Of a DNA stretch of 27,258 nucleotides, positions 19,601 through 27,258 are shown piece after piece. The notes beneath the pieces are model-generated. The model saw only the letters and a program-made list of their open reading frames with translations. It did no database searches and was not told where the DNA came from. Position 1 is the stretch's first letter. Each line of letters starts with the position of its first letter. The position numbers and the translations under genes were made by a program. Location of the stretch: positions 1-27,258 of the forward strand of contig JAANSK020085574.1 in the NCBI GenBank assembly GCA_011763485.2. The letters run 5' to 3'. This stretch comes from Isoetes engelmannii (lineage: Eukaryota > Streptophyta > Lycopodiopsida > Isoetales > Isoetaceae).

Positions 19601-22600
19601 CGCCCTTGATTCTGCAAATAGTTCCAAGCATCATAAAAAAAAAAATGAGTCCTTTTTTTGTCCCTGATTTTCACCCAAACATGCAGTAAAAGACATCCGA
19701 CAGATAATTTAAGCAATTTCAATCATCTTATTTTCTTTTATTGACACGTTTTCTTTAAACCTTTTGTTTACATTTGTGCCTTAGTTCCCTTTCTTTCCAA
19801 AACCTGATACAGTATCAGCAGGCCTAGACAATGGAAAGCTGGTCCAGTTTAGCTACTTATCTGCAGTGGCAAGTTGCAGTTTTGGAAAAGGGTTAATCAT
19901 ATTCCTAAAATCAAGTTTGGCACTGAAATCAAGCATTGGCAGAGCCTAAATATTTAGATCTTTTAAAATCCAATTAGTCTAGTCGAGGGGATCTTACTTG
20001 AGAATCCGATTTATATCTGCAATTCTTTTGTTCATGTCCTGTATCATCTTTTTTATCTTCCGTTTTTTATCCCTCATTTCAAGAAACTTTTTGTTGAACT
20101 TCATCTTTTTAGAATGAATAGCACAAAGGAGGATAACTATCTCAGTTTTCTTCTTCGTAGCGTTTGTGCGTAGTTCCTCGGGTATTACATAATGAGGATC
20201 AGTTTTCAATTTGAAATCACCTTTGGTTGTTTCTGCCCATTGAATTGCCGCACTAACATCTTTATTAACATGATTCTGCAAAATTCAAATAAATGTTATG
20301 CCACTGCCAAAAGAGAAAAGAAAATGAGTTTATATGCACCTCATCTGGTTTTGCATTGACATATTCCAAATAAGCTGCATCTCTCTGTTTCATCTGAATC
20401 CTCCTTATATCCTGCTTTGTCAGATGACGATCTTCAAGTATGGCTTGTTCCAATGGAGCTTCCTCTGGCAACTCAAATGTTGTCCAACGTACCCTTCCCT
20501 TCACAACAGATCCAACATGATGAGATTTTTGTTCACATTGAAAATGTCTTAAGATTACAATTTGGTCACAGATAGCACTGTGATTCGTTTCAGAAAATCG
20601 ACAACTCCACCACAGGGACCAGAAAATGATTATCTATATAAAAGGAGAACTGTTGGCCAGCTGAAAGACTTCAGAAACTGGTCAAATCACCTCTTCATAA
20701 GTGTGTGTTCAAGGTATTACAATGTTTGCATGTCAACATCTATGAGGGCTATTGGTATATAACTGTGAAGCCGATCAGAGTATGAGGTTTTGCTCCACTA
20801 AAGAAGAAACTGTTAATAGTAAATAAGCCAATCTACTGGATTTGAACCAATAATATTCCAATTAGAAAGTATGGTATATGAAAACAAGAATAAAAAATTC
20901 GTCACCCTCAAGACTCACCACTTTACTACATCTATTGTAAATAAATATTGTAATAACAAAATAAGGGATTATTGGATACCTCAATCAGATTGGCCAAAGG
21001 ATTATGCACTGAGAATAAAGGATTTGAACTTTCTGTCTCATTTGCTGAAGCAACAATAGCCTTCACATGAATACAAGAACAAACAAATCGGGATACGAAT
21101 GTTAAAGTTGGAAAGACATATTTTATAATAATTTAAAATTTCAACTCCTCAACATCAACCAAAGGGTAAAATTTTCTTTGTCGTGCAGTATAACAGTACA
21201 ATAACTCAATCAAAAATGTACAATGAGCCTTAGAGAAAAGAACAAAAAAATTATTATTACAAGTTTGAAGTGCAAAACATATTGGTATCGGCTTGATGTA
21301 AGCCTGACCTGAAACTCGGGAGGTAATTTCTGAGTCCTAAAGCTCCAAACATGCGTGCCAGATTGGAATGAATGTAAAACTATGTGCTCAACCTGCAAAG
21401 CAAGGCAAATATAGTAATCCTAGAAATGTAACACAAGCTCACAGGGTAATTGACATGCCAACCTCTAGGTTGTCAAGAAAGAACGCCTGCAATTTGAAGA
21501 GGGCAATAGATTTCTTCTCACTTTCCCATAGCATCTCTTTTCGGGCGTCTTCAATATTCTGCTGAATCTCCTTTTCAATGATACTGTAAAAAAAACATAG
21601 TGCCATAACGAACTTACAATCCAAGGTTTCAAGCAGTGGTAAGTTTCCATGAAGAGTCTTAATAGTTCTTTTATGCCACAGAAATAATAATTTGTTAATG
21701 ATCAAGGAGGCATGTGCTTCCTAAATGTTTAATCAAAGTTTTGACAATTTTTATTGAAAGAAATGCATGGGAATTAATATTAGTAACTGTCTCAAAGGTG
21801 CTCAGTTAGTAGAGGTGTCCTATTTGCCAATGTTCTTGCAACTCAATCATATTCAGGTAACAGAATGGGTATTTCTTGATCCCCACTTGAGAAATGAACT
21901 AGGGTGAACCAATAAGAATTGCAGCAGGAAGCACGTGTATTTTTCTGGGGCTTATTTAGATTATTAAGCTACAAATTTGTCCAAGTTCTCCATAGCCTGT
22001 TAATGGGCTATATCCACAACAGCGCTGGAATCAAAATCGTACCAGAAATGGCATTATTAAGGTGAACCTGTTAATCTCTTGATCCTGAGAATTCCCCAAT
22101 GCCAAGAGCACGCTCCATCAGATCAGTATATCTGGATTTCTTTGGTGGAAAATAGCAAACCACTATATAAGACTCTCGCAAGTTTGATCCCATGAACCTC
22201 GCTTCATCCTCATTTTCACAGCCCCCCATATGCTGACTGCATTCTTTCATTTCCCATGTTTCAGATTACCTCCAACTTAATCCCACCAATCTCCAGTGTG
22301 ACAATAACTCTTAATGGTTAAGCACACATATGTGCTGACATGGCAGCCTATGTATTTACACCATGGTTTCTAGGTTACCATTTAATTACGTTCATGTATG
22401 CCTCTTAGGATATAATTGTCATGTCTAGGTATTCACGTGCTATGCTTTACACATCACATATGTGACTATCCTTTGTAGCACCGAACAAACATTCAATCCA
22501 TCATCTATCATTCTCAGTTTTCACTCCGCCTTTGATTCTCTCTTGTTTCTTGCTGTTGGTTCTAGCCTAGATCATAAGTTTCGTCATGGTATTAGAGCCG

Positions 22601-25600
22601 AGGGTGGCAACACTGTACCAAAATTGGACGTCTTCAACCAAAATCACAAAATCGGCCAATTTTTTGTACGTCACCAACAAAATTGTATTATTTGGACCAA
22701 AACTCAAAATTCCGTTGCACATGGGTGCCGTTTTTGTCCCGTTTCATATCGTTCTGTGCCGAAAGCTTGGATAATTGACAATTTTGGCTCTGGGAGCAAT
22801 TTATTGAGAGCTCTGCGATTATTTGAGCAATGTTGACGCAGTTTCTGTGACATACCATCTGTCTGAGTAACTCCCTTGGTTTGTCTTTTTTGTACATCTA
22901 AAGCTCAGTATTCTCTCCTAGTGCTCTCTGCTAAGTTGTAAGACCTTCAGTTATAGATTCTAGAAAAATTAACAATCCAAATGCTATCTTGAAAGGAAAT
23001 AATTATTAGTGGATTGATGTGTTTGAAGACTATCTTCTCATGCACAGTTTGGATGGATTCCTTGATGGCTCCCTCTTAATATAAAGGATACGGATTTTTC
23101 GTCCAAAAATAAGAAAGGCTTAGGTCTTTTGAAAGTTCTTGTATCACCAAAAGTTCAGCGCCATATCAAGGGTTGTAAATTGTTGTCTGAAGCGCTAGAT
23201 CAGCTGAAAAGGGTCTACGCTCGAAATACAGACTAGAGCCGCCTTCTTGAGAGATTAGTTGCACTCTTTGCTCTTGGACAATTGTAAGCATATACATTGC
23301 TTCGTGGTTTTTCTATAGACTATCAGCCATTTATTCTTGCCTTAGGTGCAAGAGACAGTCCAATTAAGTTAAAAGATTTCCTTCAAACTGAATTGGAGTT
23401 GAAGAGGCGGTCAGATCAGAATGCTTTCTTTTCAAAGCATAATTCCAAGAAGCACACTGACAGTAATTCTAATCGGGAGAGCAAGAAAGGTTCAAGCAGA
23501 TATTCATGCAGATATTGCCATGAGAAAGGGCATTGGATTAGTGATTGTCCAAAGAAGGGTGCAGTAGCTAAGATCAGCCGGCACATGATCGTAAAGAGCG
23601 ATCTAAGATCTAATTTCGTGGCTGGTGAATTTCAACCACAAAGCCGAGAATGATAGATTATTGGATTGAATGTTTTTTTTCGGTGCTACAGAGGATAGTC
23701 ACATATGTGATGTGTAGAGCATAACACGTGAGTACCTAGACATGCTAATTATATTCTAAGAGGCATACATGTACGTAAATACATGGTAACCTAAAAACCA
23801 TGGTCCTATGTAAATACATGGTAACCTAAAAACCATGGTCCTATGTAAATACATAGGCTGTCATGTGGGCACATATGTGTGCTTAACCATTAAGAGTTAT
23901 TTCTGTCATCCTCCCCTAAGCACTGGTCAACCATTAAGAGTTAACCAAGCTGAGTCTTGAACTTCTGAAATGTAGACCCTGCTAATGGCTTTGTGAAGAG
24001 GTCAGCCAATTGATCACTGGTTGGAACGTGATGAAGATGAGCTAACCATCCATGACCTTCTCGCGCACAAAATGATAATGTGTTTCAAGTTGTTTGCTGC
24101 GGGCATGAAACACTAGATTATTAGCAAGTTGCAAAGAGCTTTGGTTGTCACAATGAAGTGGAATAGTGCTGGTGTCTAAAGCCTAATTCTGCAAAAAGTT
24201 TGGCTAACCAAACAGATTCAGCAGCAGCAATAGCTAAAATTTTATACTCAGCCTCCGTGCTAGAAAGAGACTGTTCTTGCCAAGGCTTAAAAGCACCGTA
24301 GATAGCATCCATATATCATTCAATATGACCGGGCTGTAACTGACGGCTGATACTGGTGGAAACGGAAATGTTACATCCAGGAGGAGATATATTAAGTCTA
24401 CGAGATATTAAAGACGTGGGGTCTATGGGATCAATACGAAATTGCAAAGCATGAACACCTAGGAGCAAGTAACTCGGATGTTTTCTTTAGTATCTGGGAA
24501 GACTATGAGGTAATCCATGTTGTTCCTTTCCTTCTGAAAGACTACTTATAGTCCTTTAAGATCGACTTTGGATCATATGGCTCTTTTCATCGCTGATGTT
24601 CCATGCAACCCTGTCCAGAAACCTTGGCATGCACTATTTGAAGGAAGACACAGGTAAAATGTCCTAGCTGAGAAGAATGGAGGAGTAATATGAAGATATC
24701 TATCAAAGCTCATGTCATCAGCTCTCTTGCTTCGTTTGTTCTTGCTATGTCCCAAATAGGCATCCTAGGGTAAAAAGTAAAACCAAAACAAAATATCTGC
24801 TCCAATGTAAAATCTGCTAATCTGATTCACGATTTTACCTTCGTAGACTGGCGTCTATTTCAAAATCTTCAATTGGAAGTTGCTCACTTGCGCTTAATTG
24901 TGCATTGTCATGTAAGAGACCTGTTAGTGTCGTCCGGATATTTTCTATTCTCTCCTTCACTAGGGACTTTTTCTGCATTGCATGCCTCAACTTGCTTTCT
25001 TCCTCAGTTTTTTGTTTGTCTTCTTCAATGCTATATACATTTAACCCTACATCTTCTACATCCGCTTCATCCTCGAGCTCTGCCATCTACAAATTGTCAA
25101 GTAGTGTAAAACATAAAGAAGTTATGTCAAAAACACAGCAAAAATTAGATTGAACCAGACAGAGATTGATTGAGAAGAGAACATTTGTTAACGCCATTTG
25201 AAGTTCTTAAGTTCATGACACCAACCTGCCTGTAGCATCTATCTACTCAAAATTGCATGAAAAGTACGCCTCCAAAAACGCAAACTCAGAACCAACGCAT
25301 ATTTGCATTCAAAAGAAAAATCTCTAGGATCGAATGCACACAGCATTCGTCATCTTTATGTGTAAGCTTCCCAAAAGGTCAACACGAGTTGTTCCCTTGG
25401 TAAAGTTGCCCAGACGAAAAGTTACCCAAGTATCCTACTATTCTATCTATGCGGATGGACTTCTAGTTCGAGAGGATAAAGTATCCGTCCTATCAAAAAG
25501 TCCAATGAATTTCTTAAAGCCGTTTCTTTCAGCCTTATGAGACATCTCTTTTGGTTTTAGGTTTTCGCATGATGCACCTCTCACATAGCAGGTGGGAGTT

Positions 25601-26370
25601 GCATCCATCGATTTCAGATGTATCAAGATACGATATAGGAATAACAAGAAAAAAAAAAGTAAAAGACCAGATGCATTGCAAATCCAAAATAGGCTCTACT
25701 ATCATATGCTTTCAGTCCCTTTGACTTTTGAGTCTTTCTGCTGCATCTCATTTTGTCTTCCTAAAAAAATTTCCTACTCCTTTGCAAGTTTGAACATACC
25801 TCCACCTTGGATTTCCCCAGCTTTATCTGAAGCAGCATGCGGAGCTTGTACCACGCCACAAAAGATGCCATATAAGCCATGCATGACCACATTCTAGCTA
25901 CAACACCCTTCTGTGGAGGAACTTGTAACACACCACAAAAGATGCCATATAAGCCATGCATGCATCATGGGAACACTACAGTGTTTGAGAAAGGGCTGGC
26001 TAAAACAGCCTTCTCTTGGTCTTTTATAGATCCCAAAGGAACATAAGGGCTTCCTTATAAACCTCAACCCTCGTAATCCAGCATGATTTTGAGGATAATT
26101 AAAATGTATGTGATAGAGGAATATGCACAATAGCCAGACCTGTCTCTATTGCAGTCTTTTTATATGCTGGAGCTAGAATTGTCTCATCCAGCTTGCTTAT
26201 AACAAAGCTCCCATCATGAGCAACGCTTGCCTGATAACAAGAAAGACTTCTCAGCATAGAATGTGTACATGTTAAATGCAGATCAAGACTGAGGAGCATA
26301 CCAAATATCGGTCATCGTAACTCAGAACAGCACCACCTACAACGCCAACAAAGCTATCGTGGAGAGTTCC
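16573..26370 (-). CDS. CFAP44: CFAP44 (WDR52/FAP44) homologue, 3' part of gene
   Basis: In other eukaryotes CFAP44 works with CFAP43 in the axoneme, tethering the inner-arm dynein f/I1 motor to the doublet microtubule. In a plant this implies flagellated sperm. Twenty-two GT-AG exons were placed. The last twenty (25086 down to 16573) keep phase throughout and give 914 residues plus stop. Signature stretches that fit my memory of animal CFAP44 are YSIEEDKQK; LPIEDFEID; ARKEMLWESEKK; NAKPDEN; GDFKLKTDPHYVIPEELRTN; GGFGGFGGM; an acidic run after KTYQRKIKRIKD; CPNGCDEALY; and FGQVIDLDVVD. The two upstream exons hold WD40 sequence (LSYDDRYLASVAHDGSF). The rest of the WD40 half lies beyond the window. 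The exon joining 26140 to 25086 was not found with matching phase. No in-frame stop was seen in the 914 residues, so the gene looks functional. Introns are mostly 60-500 bp, except one of 3.25 kb carrying a Copia fossil. Confidence 0.87.
16737..16823 (-). CDS. CFAP44: CFAP44 exon
   Basis: 87 bp, residues 858-886: GMKAKAKSRFRDPLIEQKKE, then EIDFIHLQQ. Confidence 0.84.
16903..16976 (-). CDS. CFAP44: CFAP44 exon
   Basis: 74 bp, residues 833-857: AMKQNAATLYMIADLKEKIN, then NIER. The first two bases complete a split Ser codon. Confidence 0.84.
17051..17198 (-). CDS. CFAP44: CFAP44 exon
   Basis: 148 bp, residues 784-832. VIDLDVVDTLRVKKDTIELK ... ATDELA. With the previous exon it builds the conserved FGQ.(V/I)DLD junction. 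Confidence 0.88.
17269..17526 (-). CDS. CFAP44: CFAP44 exon: coiled coil
   Basis: 258 bp, residues 698-783. LVQIEYFPDGALPNDLSGGL and a long basic-acidic coiled coil ending VDVQMLRFGQ. The '(L)P.DLS..LVF' segment is conserved in the family. Confidence 0.9.
17591..17742 (-). CDS. CFAP44: CFAP44 exon: coiled coil
   Basis: 152 bp, residues 647-697. LQKEKESKLKKRKGFEHAML ... REKQTALNQIDVALRLYMHQ. Confidence 0.87.
17909..18026 (-). CDS. CFAP44: CFAP44 exon: CPxGCD motif
   Basis: 118 bp, residues 608-646. IVEVCPNGCDEALYQSVCSL, then RERRLDVDEV. The CPxGCD motif and RERRLD are family hallmarks just after the acidic run. Confidence 0.9.
18106..18276 (-). CDS. CFAP44: CFAP44 exon: acidic segment
   Basis: 171 bp, residues 551-607. 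FETLMGEENPFRDALLKTYQ, then RKIKRIKD, then a Glu/Asp-rich tail. A basic KIKR patch followed by a long acidic run sits at this position in animal CFAP44. The start after aaaagcag was chosen for phase. Confidence 0.86.
18345..18422 (-). CDS. CFAP44: CFAP44 exon: coiled coil
   Basis: 78 bp, residues 525-550: LKLLDQDKLLEQKRQEIGIL, then NEQKRQ. Confidence 0.82.
18507..18596 (-). CDS. CFAP44: CFAP44 exon
   Basis: 90 bp, residues 495-524: ELRLLQGLQPQEEALEGRLT, then SKLQEDADLQ. Confidence 0.82.
18816..18992 (-). CDS. CFAP44: CFAP44 exon: coiled coil
   Basis: 177 bp, residues 436-494. KAELDALHIKVKLEKQRLLQ ... FDNDLEELRHERF ... MRTLVLYQ, with a clear heptad pattern. It matches the family's 'FD..L..L...R' segment. 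Confidence 0.88.
19090..19293 (-). CDS. CFAP44: CFAP44 exon: Gly-rich and Lys/Asp linker
   Basis: 204 bp, residues 368-435. It opens with the conserved GGFGGFGGM, followed by a lineage-specific run of alternating Asp and Lys (KDKDNDKDKDKEK), then LPVILRTFPASPLE. Confidence 0.85.
19338..19387. repeat. 25-bp tandem duplication in a CFAP44 intron
   Basis: Two exact head-to-tail copies of a 25-base unit starting AAGACTAGATGAGTG, between two CFAP44 exons. Confidence 0.95.
19416..19466 (-). CDS. CFAP44: CFAP44 exon
   Basis: 51 bp, residues 351-367: DIDEFKEKLRASEEKVK. A small charged exon, phase 0 on both sides. Confidence 0.75.
19533..19611 (-). CDS. CFAP44: CFAP44 exon
   Basis: 79 bp, residues 324-350: IKGEMLFMPETFKDESPEDR, then GIISPK. 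The first base completes a split Lys codon. Confidence 0.82.
19998..20275 (-). CDS. CFAP44: CFAP44 exon: most conserved block
   Basis: 278 bp, residues 232-323 plus two bases. Contains GDFKLKTDPHYVIPEELRTN and, further on, FLEMRDKKRKIKKMI. This is the clearest family signature in the window. Confidence 0.92.
20340..20498 (-). CDS. CFAP44: CFAP44 exon
   Basis: 159 bp, residues 179-231: GRVRWTTFELPEEAPLEQAI ... YLEYVNAKPDE. It corresponds to the 'W....LP' and 'KPDEN' region. The acceptor is gtgaag, chosen to keep phase. Confidence 0.82.
20980..21060 (-). CDS. CFAP44: CFAP44 exon
   Basis: 81 bp, residues 152-178, low-complexity linker ending NPLANLIE. It is supported by splice sites and phase and not by strong conservation. 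Confidence 0.65.
21309..21392 (-). CDS. CFAP44: CFAP44 exon
   Basis: 84 bp, residues 124-151: VEHIVLHSFQSGTHVWSFRT, then QKLPPEFQ. Corresponds to the 'V.AF.S...V.(S/T)(F/Y)R' element of the family. Confidence 0.87.
21463..21583 (-). CDS. CFAP44: CFAP44 exon
   Basis: 121 bp, block residues 83-123: IIEKEIQQNIEDARKEMLWE, then SEKKSIALFKLQAFFLDNLE. Equivalent to the conserved 'REL.WE.EK....L.KL...F' segment. The first base completes a Ser codon split across the 3.25-kb intron. Confidence 0.88.
22299..22586 (+). repeat. Copia-type LTR, plus orientation
   Basis: 288 bp with TG...CA ends, followed immediately by the tRNA-Met type primer-binding site at 22587. Shared blocks with the inverted copy include TTAATGGTTAAGCACACATA and CACATCACATATGTGACTAT. 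Confidence 0.85.
23640..23908 (-). repeat. partial Copia-type LTR, minus orientation
   Basis: Reverse-oriented relative of the 22299-22586 LTR. It contains a tandem duplication of about 35 bp (units at about 23770-23840, CTATGTAAATACATGG...AAACCATGGTC) that the other LTR does not have. Confidence 0.85.
24839..25086 (-). CDS. CFAP44: CFAP44 exon: start of coiled-coil half
   Basis: 248 bp giving residues 1-82 of the 914-residue readable block. It holds VYSIEEDKQKTEEESK and LPIEDFEIDASLR, the conserved 'YSIE..K.K' and 'EF.ID' segments. It begins in frame with ATG after ttgtag, but that Met is internal by comparison with the family. Confidence 0.85.
25087..26139 (-). other. CFAP44 intron region, linking exon unresolved
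   Basis: An exon or exons must bridge the last WD40 exon (one base over) and the coiled-coil half (phase 0). The best splice-bounded candidate, 25800-25826 (acceptor tgcttcag, donor GTATGT, reading DKAGEIQGG), does not restore phase alone. The rest of the region shows no clear exon. Confidence 0.4.
25847..25963. repeat. 42-bp direct repeat, two copies
   Basis: CTTGTA.CAC.CCACAAAAGATGCCATATAAGCCATGCATG occurs near 25848-25886 and again near 25920-25960, with two or three mismatches, inside the CFAP44 intron. Confidence 0.9.
26140..26230 (-). CDS. CFAP44: CFAP44 exon: end of WD40 domain
   Basis: 91 bp, enters in phase 0 and leaves one base over: ASVAHDGSFVISKLDETILA, then PAYKKTAIET. It continues the WD repeat from the preceding exon. 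Confidence 0.75.
26302..26370 (-). CDS. CFAP44: CFAP44 exon: WD40 strand
   Basis: 69 bp, phase 0 at both ends: GTLHDSFVGVVGGAVLSYDD and RYL. It matches the region of animal CFAP44 that reads HD..YG.I.....SYDD.FL. Acceptor aaaacag, donor GTATGC. Confidence 0.75.
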
Positions 26371-26534
26371 CTGTTTTAAAATAAAATAACATCTACCTCA
26401 AGTTTCATCTTATGTTCTTCTTTTGGGACATAATAAAATTCCAGTTATCACAGGTCTCATGTGAAATGACACCACATAAAAACAATAAGAAATATTTGTT
26501 ACCATATGCAAATGCCGCAGTTTTTATTCCCGAC

Positions 26535-26608
26535 CTGCCAGGCAGATAATAAATGTCCCATGGATATTGGGGCTTCCCATGGTTAACATAAACTACACCA
26601 CCAGTAAC
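26535..26608 (-). other. CFAP44: possible further upstream CFAP44 WD40 exon
   Basis: 74 bp between acceptor ctcataag and donor GTCGGG reads VTGGVVYVNHGKPQYPWDIY, then YLPG. It lies where the family has 'G.(I/V)RVY.........W...(V)HD'. The phase does not fit the next exon at 26370, so either a boundary is misplaced or this is not an exon. Confidence 0.3.
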
Positions 26609-26903
26609 CTTATGAGGATGGGTCCACATCATCCCAAGTTATTCACATCCATATTAGAAAAATGATAACTTAAAGCACTGATAAGATAAGATTTATTCAC
26701 TCTTTCTTAAAGACCCTGCGGTCTAGGAAACGAACAACTTACAAACCATTATGAGCTAAAAAAAGGATATCTCATAACCAATCTGAGTATCACGTACCTG
26801 CACTAAAGTTGCAAGTATGACGCTAATCTCATTGAAGGTGATTGCAGAATATTATAGACATTACGCATTTCCTCTATCTGGATATGATATTTTTCTCTAA
26901 CTA

Positions 26904-27047
26904 CTAATAGACAAGACAAGCTAGGAGGAAATGGTATGCATCCTCAGCTTCTTCTGATTCACAAACTTTGCATGTTTTGTCTATGTATACCTTCCCAACT
27001 TCCACATTCGATTTGTAGATAATGGGAACTAACCCTCTATCTACAAA
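26904..27047 (-). mobile_element. LINE (non-LTR) C-terminal zinc-finger fragment
   Basis: The minus strand reads SNVEVGKVYIDKTCKVCESE, then EAEDAYHFLLACLVY and a stop. The spacing CxxC...HxxxxC together with '(V/A)ED.YHFLL.C..Y' is the pattern of the zinc-binding domain at the C-terminus of many non-LTR reverse transcriptases. Nothing else of a LINE was seen nearby, so it is a relic, lying upstream of or within an intron of the CFAP44 gene. Confidence 0.5.
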
Positions 27048-27258
27048 TACAATGTCCAGAGGCCTTTGGCAAACGATCTGTGAGATATTGTTGTACTCTG
27101 TACGTTATCATTGGATTGAACTCCTTTTAATAAGTTGCCATTTTCCCCAGTGGCTTTTCGATAATTTATCAATCGCTTTCATTCCAAACGGTTGGCTGAA
27201 AAGGGAGTCAAAGAATGTTGGTACGCAAAAGCATCACAATGGGCTGCCTCTTTGGGAT

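Larger units (their letters stand above)
22299..24500. mobile_element. Ty1/Copia fossil: two partial copies facing each other
   Basis: Lies in the largest CFAP44 intron. On the plus strand: an LTR (22299-22586, TGACAATAACTC...TTTCGTCA), a primer-binding site TGGTATTAGAGCC directly after it (initiator tRNA-Met type), and gag-like sequence with a CCHC zinc knuckle CRYCHEKGHWISDC (about 23508-23549). At about 23640 this meets a partial LTR of the same family in minus orientation (to 23908). Its purine tract (CTTAGGGGAGGA) comes next, then minus-strand RNase H-like sequence (STEAEYKILAIAAAES, about 24205-24270) extending to about 24500. So the parts read LTR-gag towards RNase H-LTR. Reverse transcriptase and integrase were not recognised. 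Both halves are broken in several places; the LTRs are similar but clearly diverged, suggesting an old insertion. Confidence 0.82.

Noticed and set aside
20820-20860. GGTTCAAATCC on the minus strand
   Set aside because: A lone B-box match in a CFAP44 intron without an A-box or cloverleaf.
22462-22836. 124-codon plus-strand frame across the Copia LTR end
   Set aside because: It runs through the LTR and primer-binding site, so it is not a gene.
25334-25647. Overlapping 66-68 codon frames on both strands
   Set aside because: No family match and no splice-phase fit with CFAP44; judged to be intron sequence.
1-27258. CRISPR arrays, operons, rRNA or bacterial-type systems
   Set aside because: No regularly spaced repeats or prokaryotic gene layout; splicing and element types show plant nuclear DNA.

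Overview
The window looks like nuclear DNA from a land plant that makes swimming sperm (bryophyte, lycophyte, fern, or possibly cycad/ginkgo). It is AT-rich, has plant-type spliced exons, plant-style LTR elements, a Helitron helicase and tRNA-derived SINEs. Its one well-preserved gene encodes a motile-cilium protein. The species cannot be named from the sequence alone.

Left part (1-7400): no recognisable gene in the first kilobase; a (GTTGAT)n hexanucleotide repeat; a decayed coding unit with its own TATA-like promoter and long coiled-coil stretches (about 1591-4928); then a purine tract and an LTR-like block (about 4929-5700). A composite tRNA-derived SINE follows on the minus strand, and then a decayed F-box fragment.

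Middle part (8199-13665): three layers of nested transposons. A Helitron-type PIF1 helicase reading frame on the plus strand is split by a minus-strand, apparently non-autonomous LTR retrotransposon (8307-12445). The exact 5-bp duplication AAAAG flanks that element. One of its LTRs is in turn split by a further segment of about 1.85 kb. The helicase reading continues exactly across the duplication. From 13800 to 16314 there is an unidentified decayed coding stretch, a repeat cluster with near-perfect palindromes, a 56-bp tandem duplication, and an 85-bp mini-SINE with 15-bp target duplications.

Right part (16573-26370 and probably beyond, minus strand): the 3' portion of a CFAP44 (WDR52/FAP44) homologue. 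Twenty-two exons were placed by eye. The last twenty join in phase to give 914 continuous residues ending in a stop. Two upstream exons carry part of the last WD40 repeats. The exon or exons linking these two groups, and the N-terminal WD40 half, were not resolved or lie outside the window. The large intron 21584-24838 holds a broken Ty1/Copia fossil made of two partial copies facing each other. A LINE-type zinc-finger fragment lies near the right edge.

The genes do not form an operon-like system. The host gene acts in sperm flagella, and nearly everything else is mobile-element debris of several classes.
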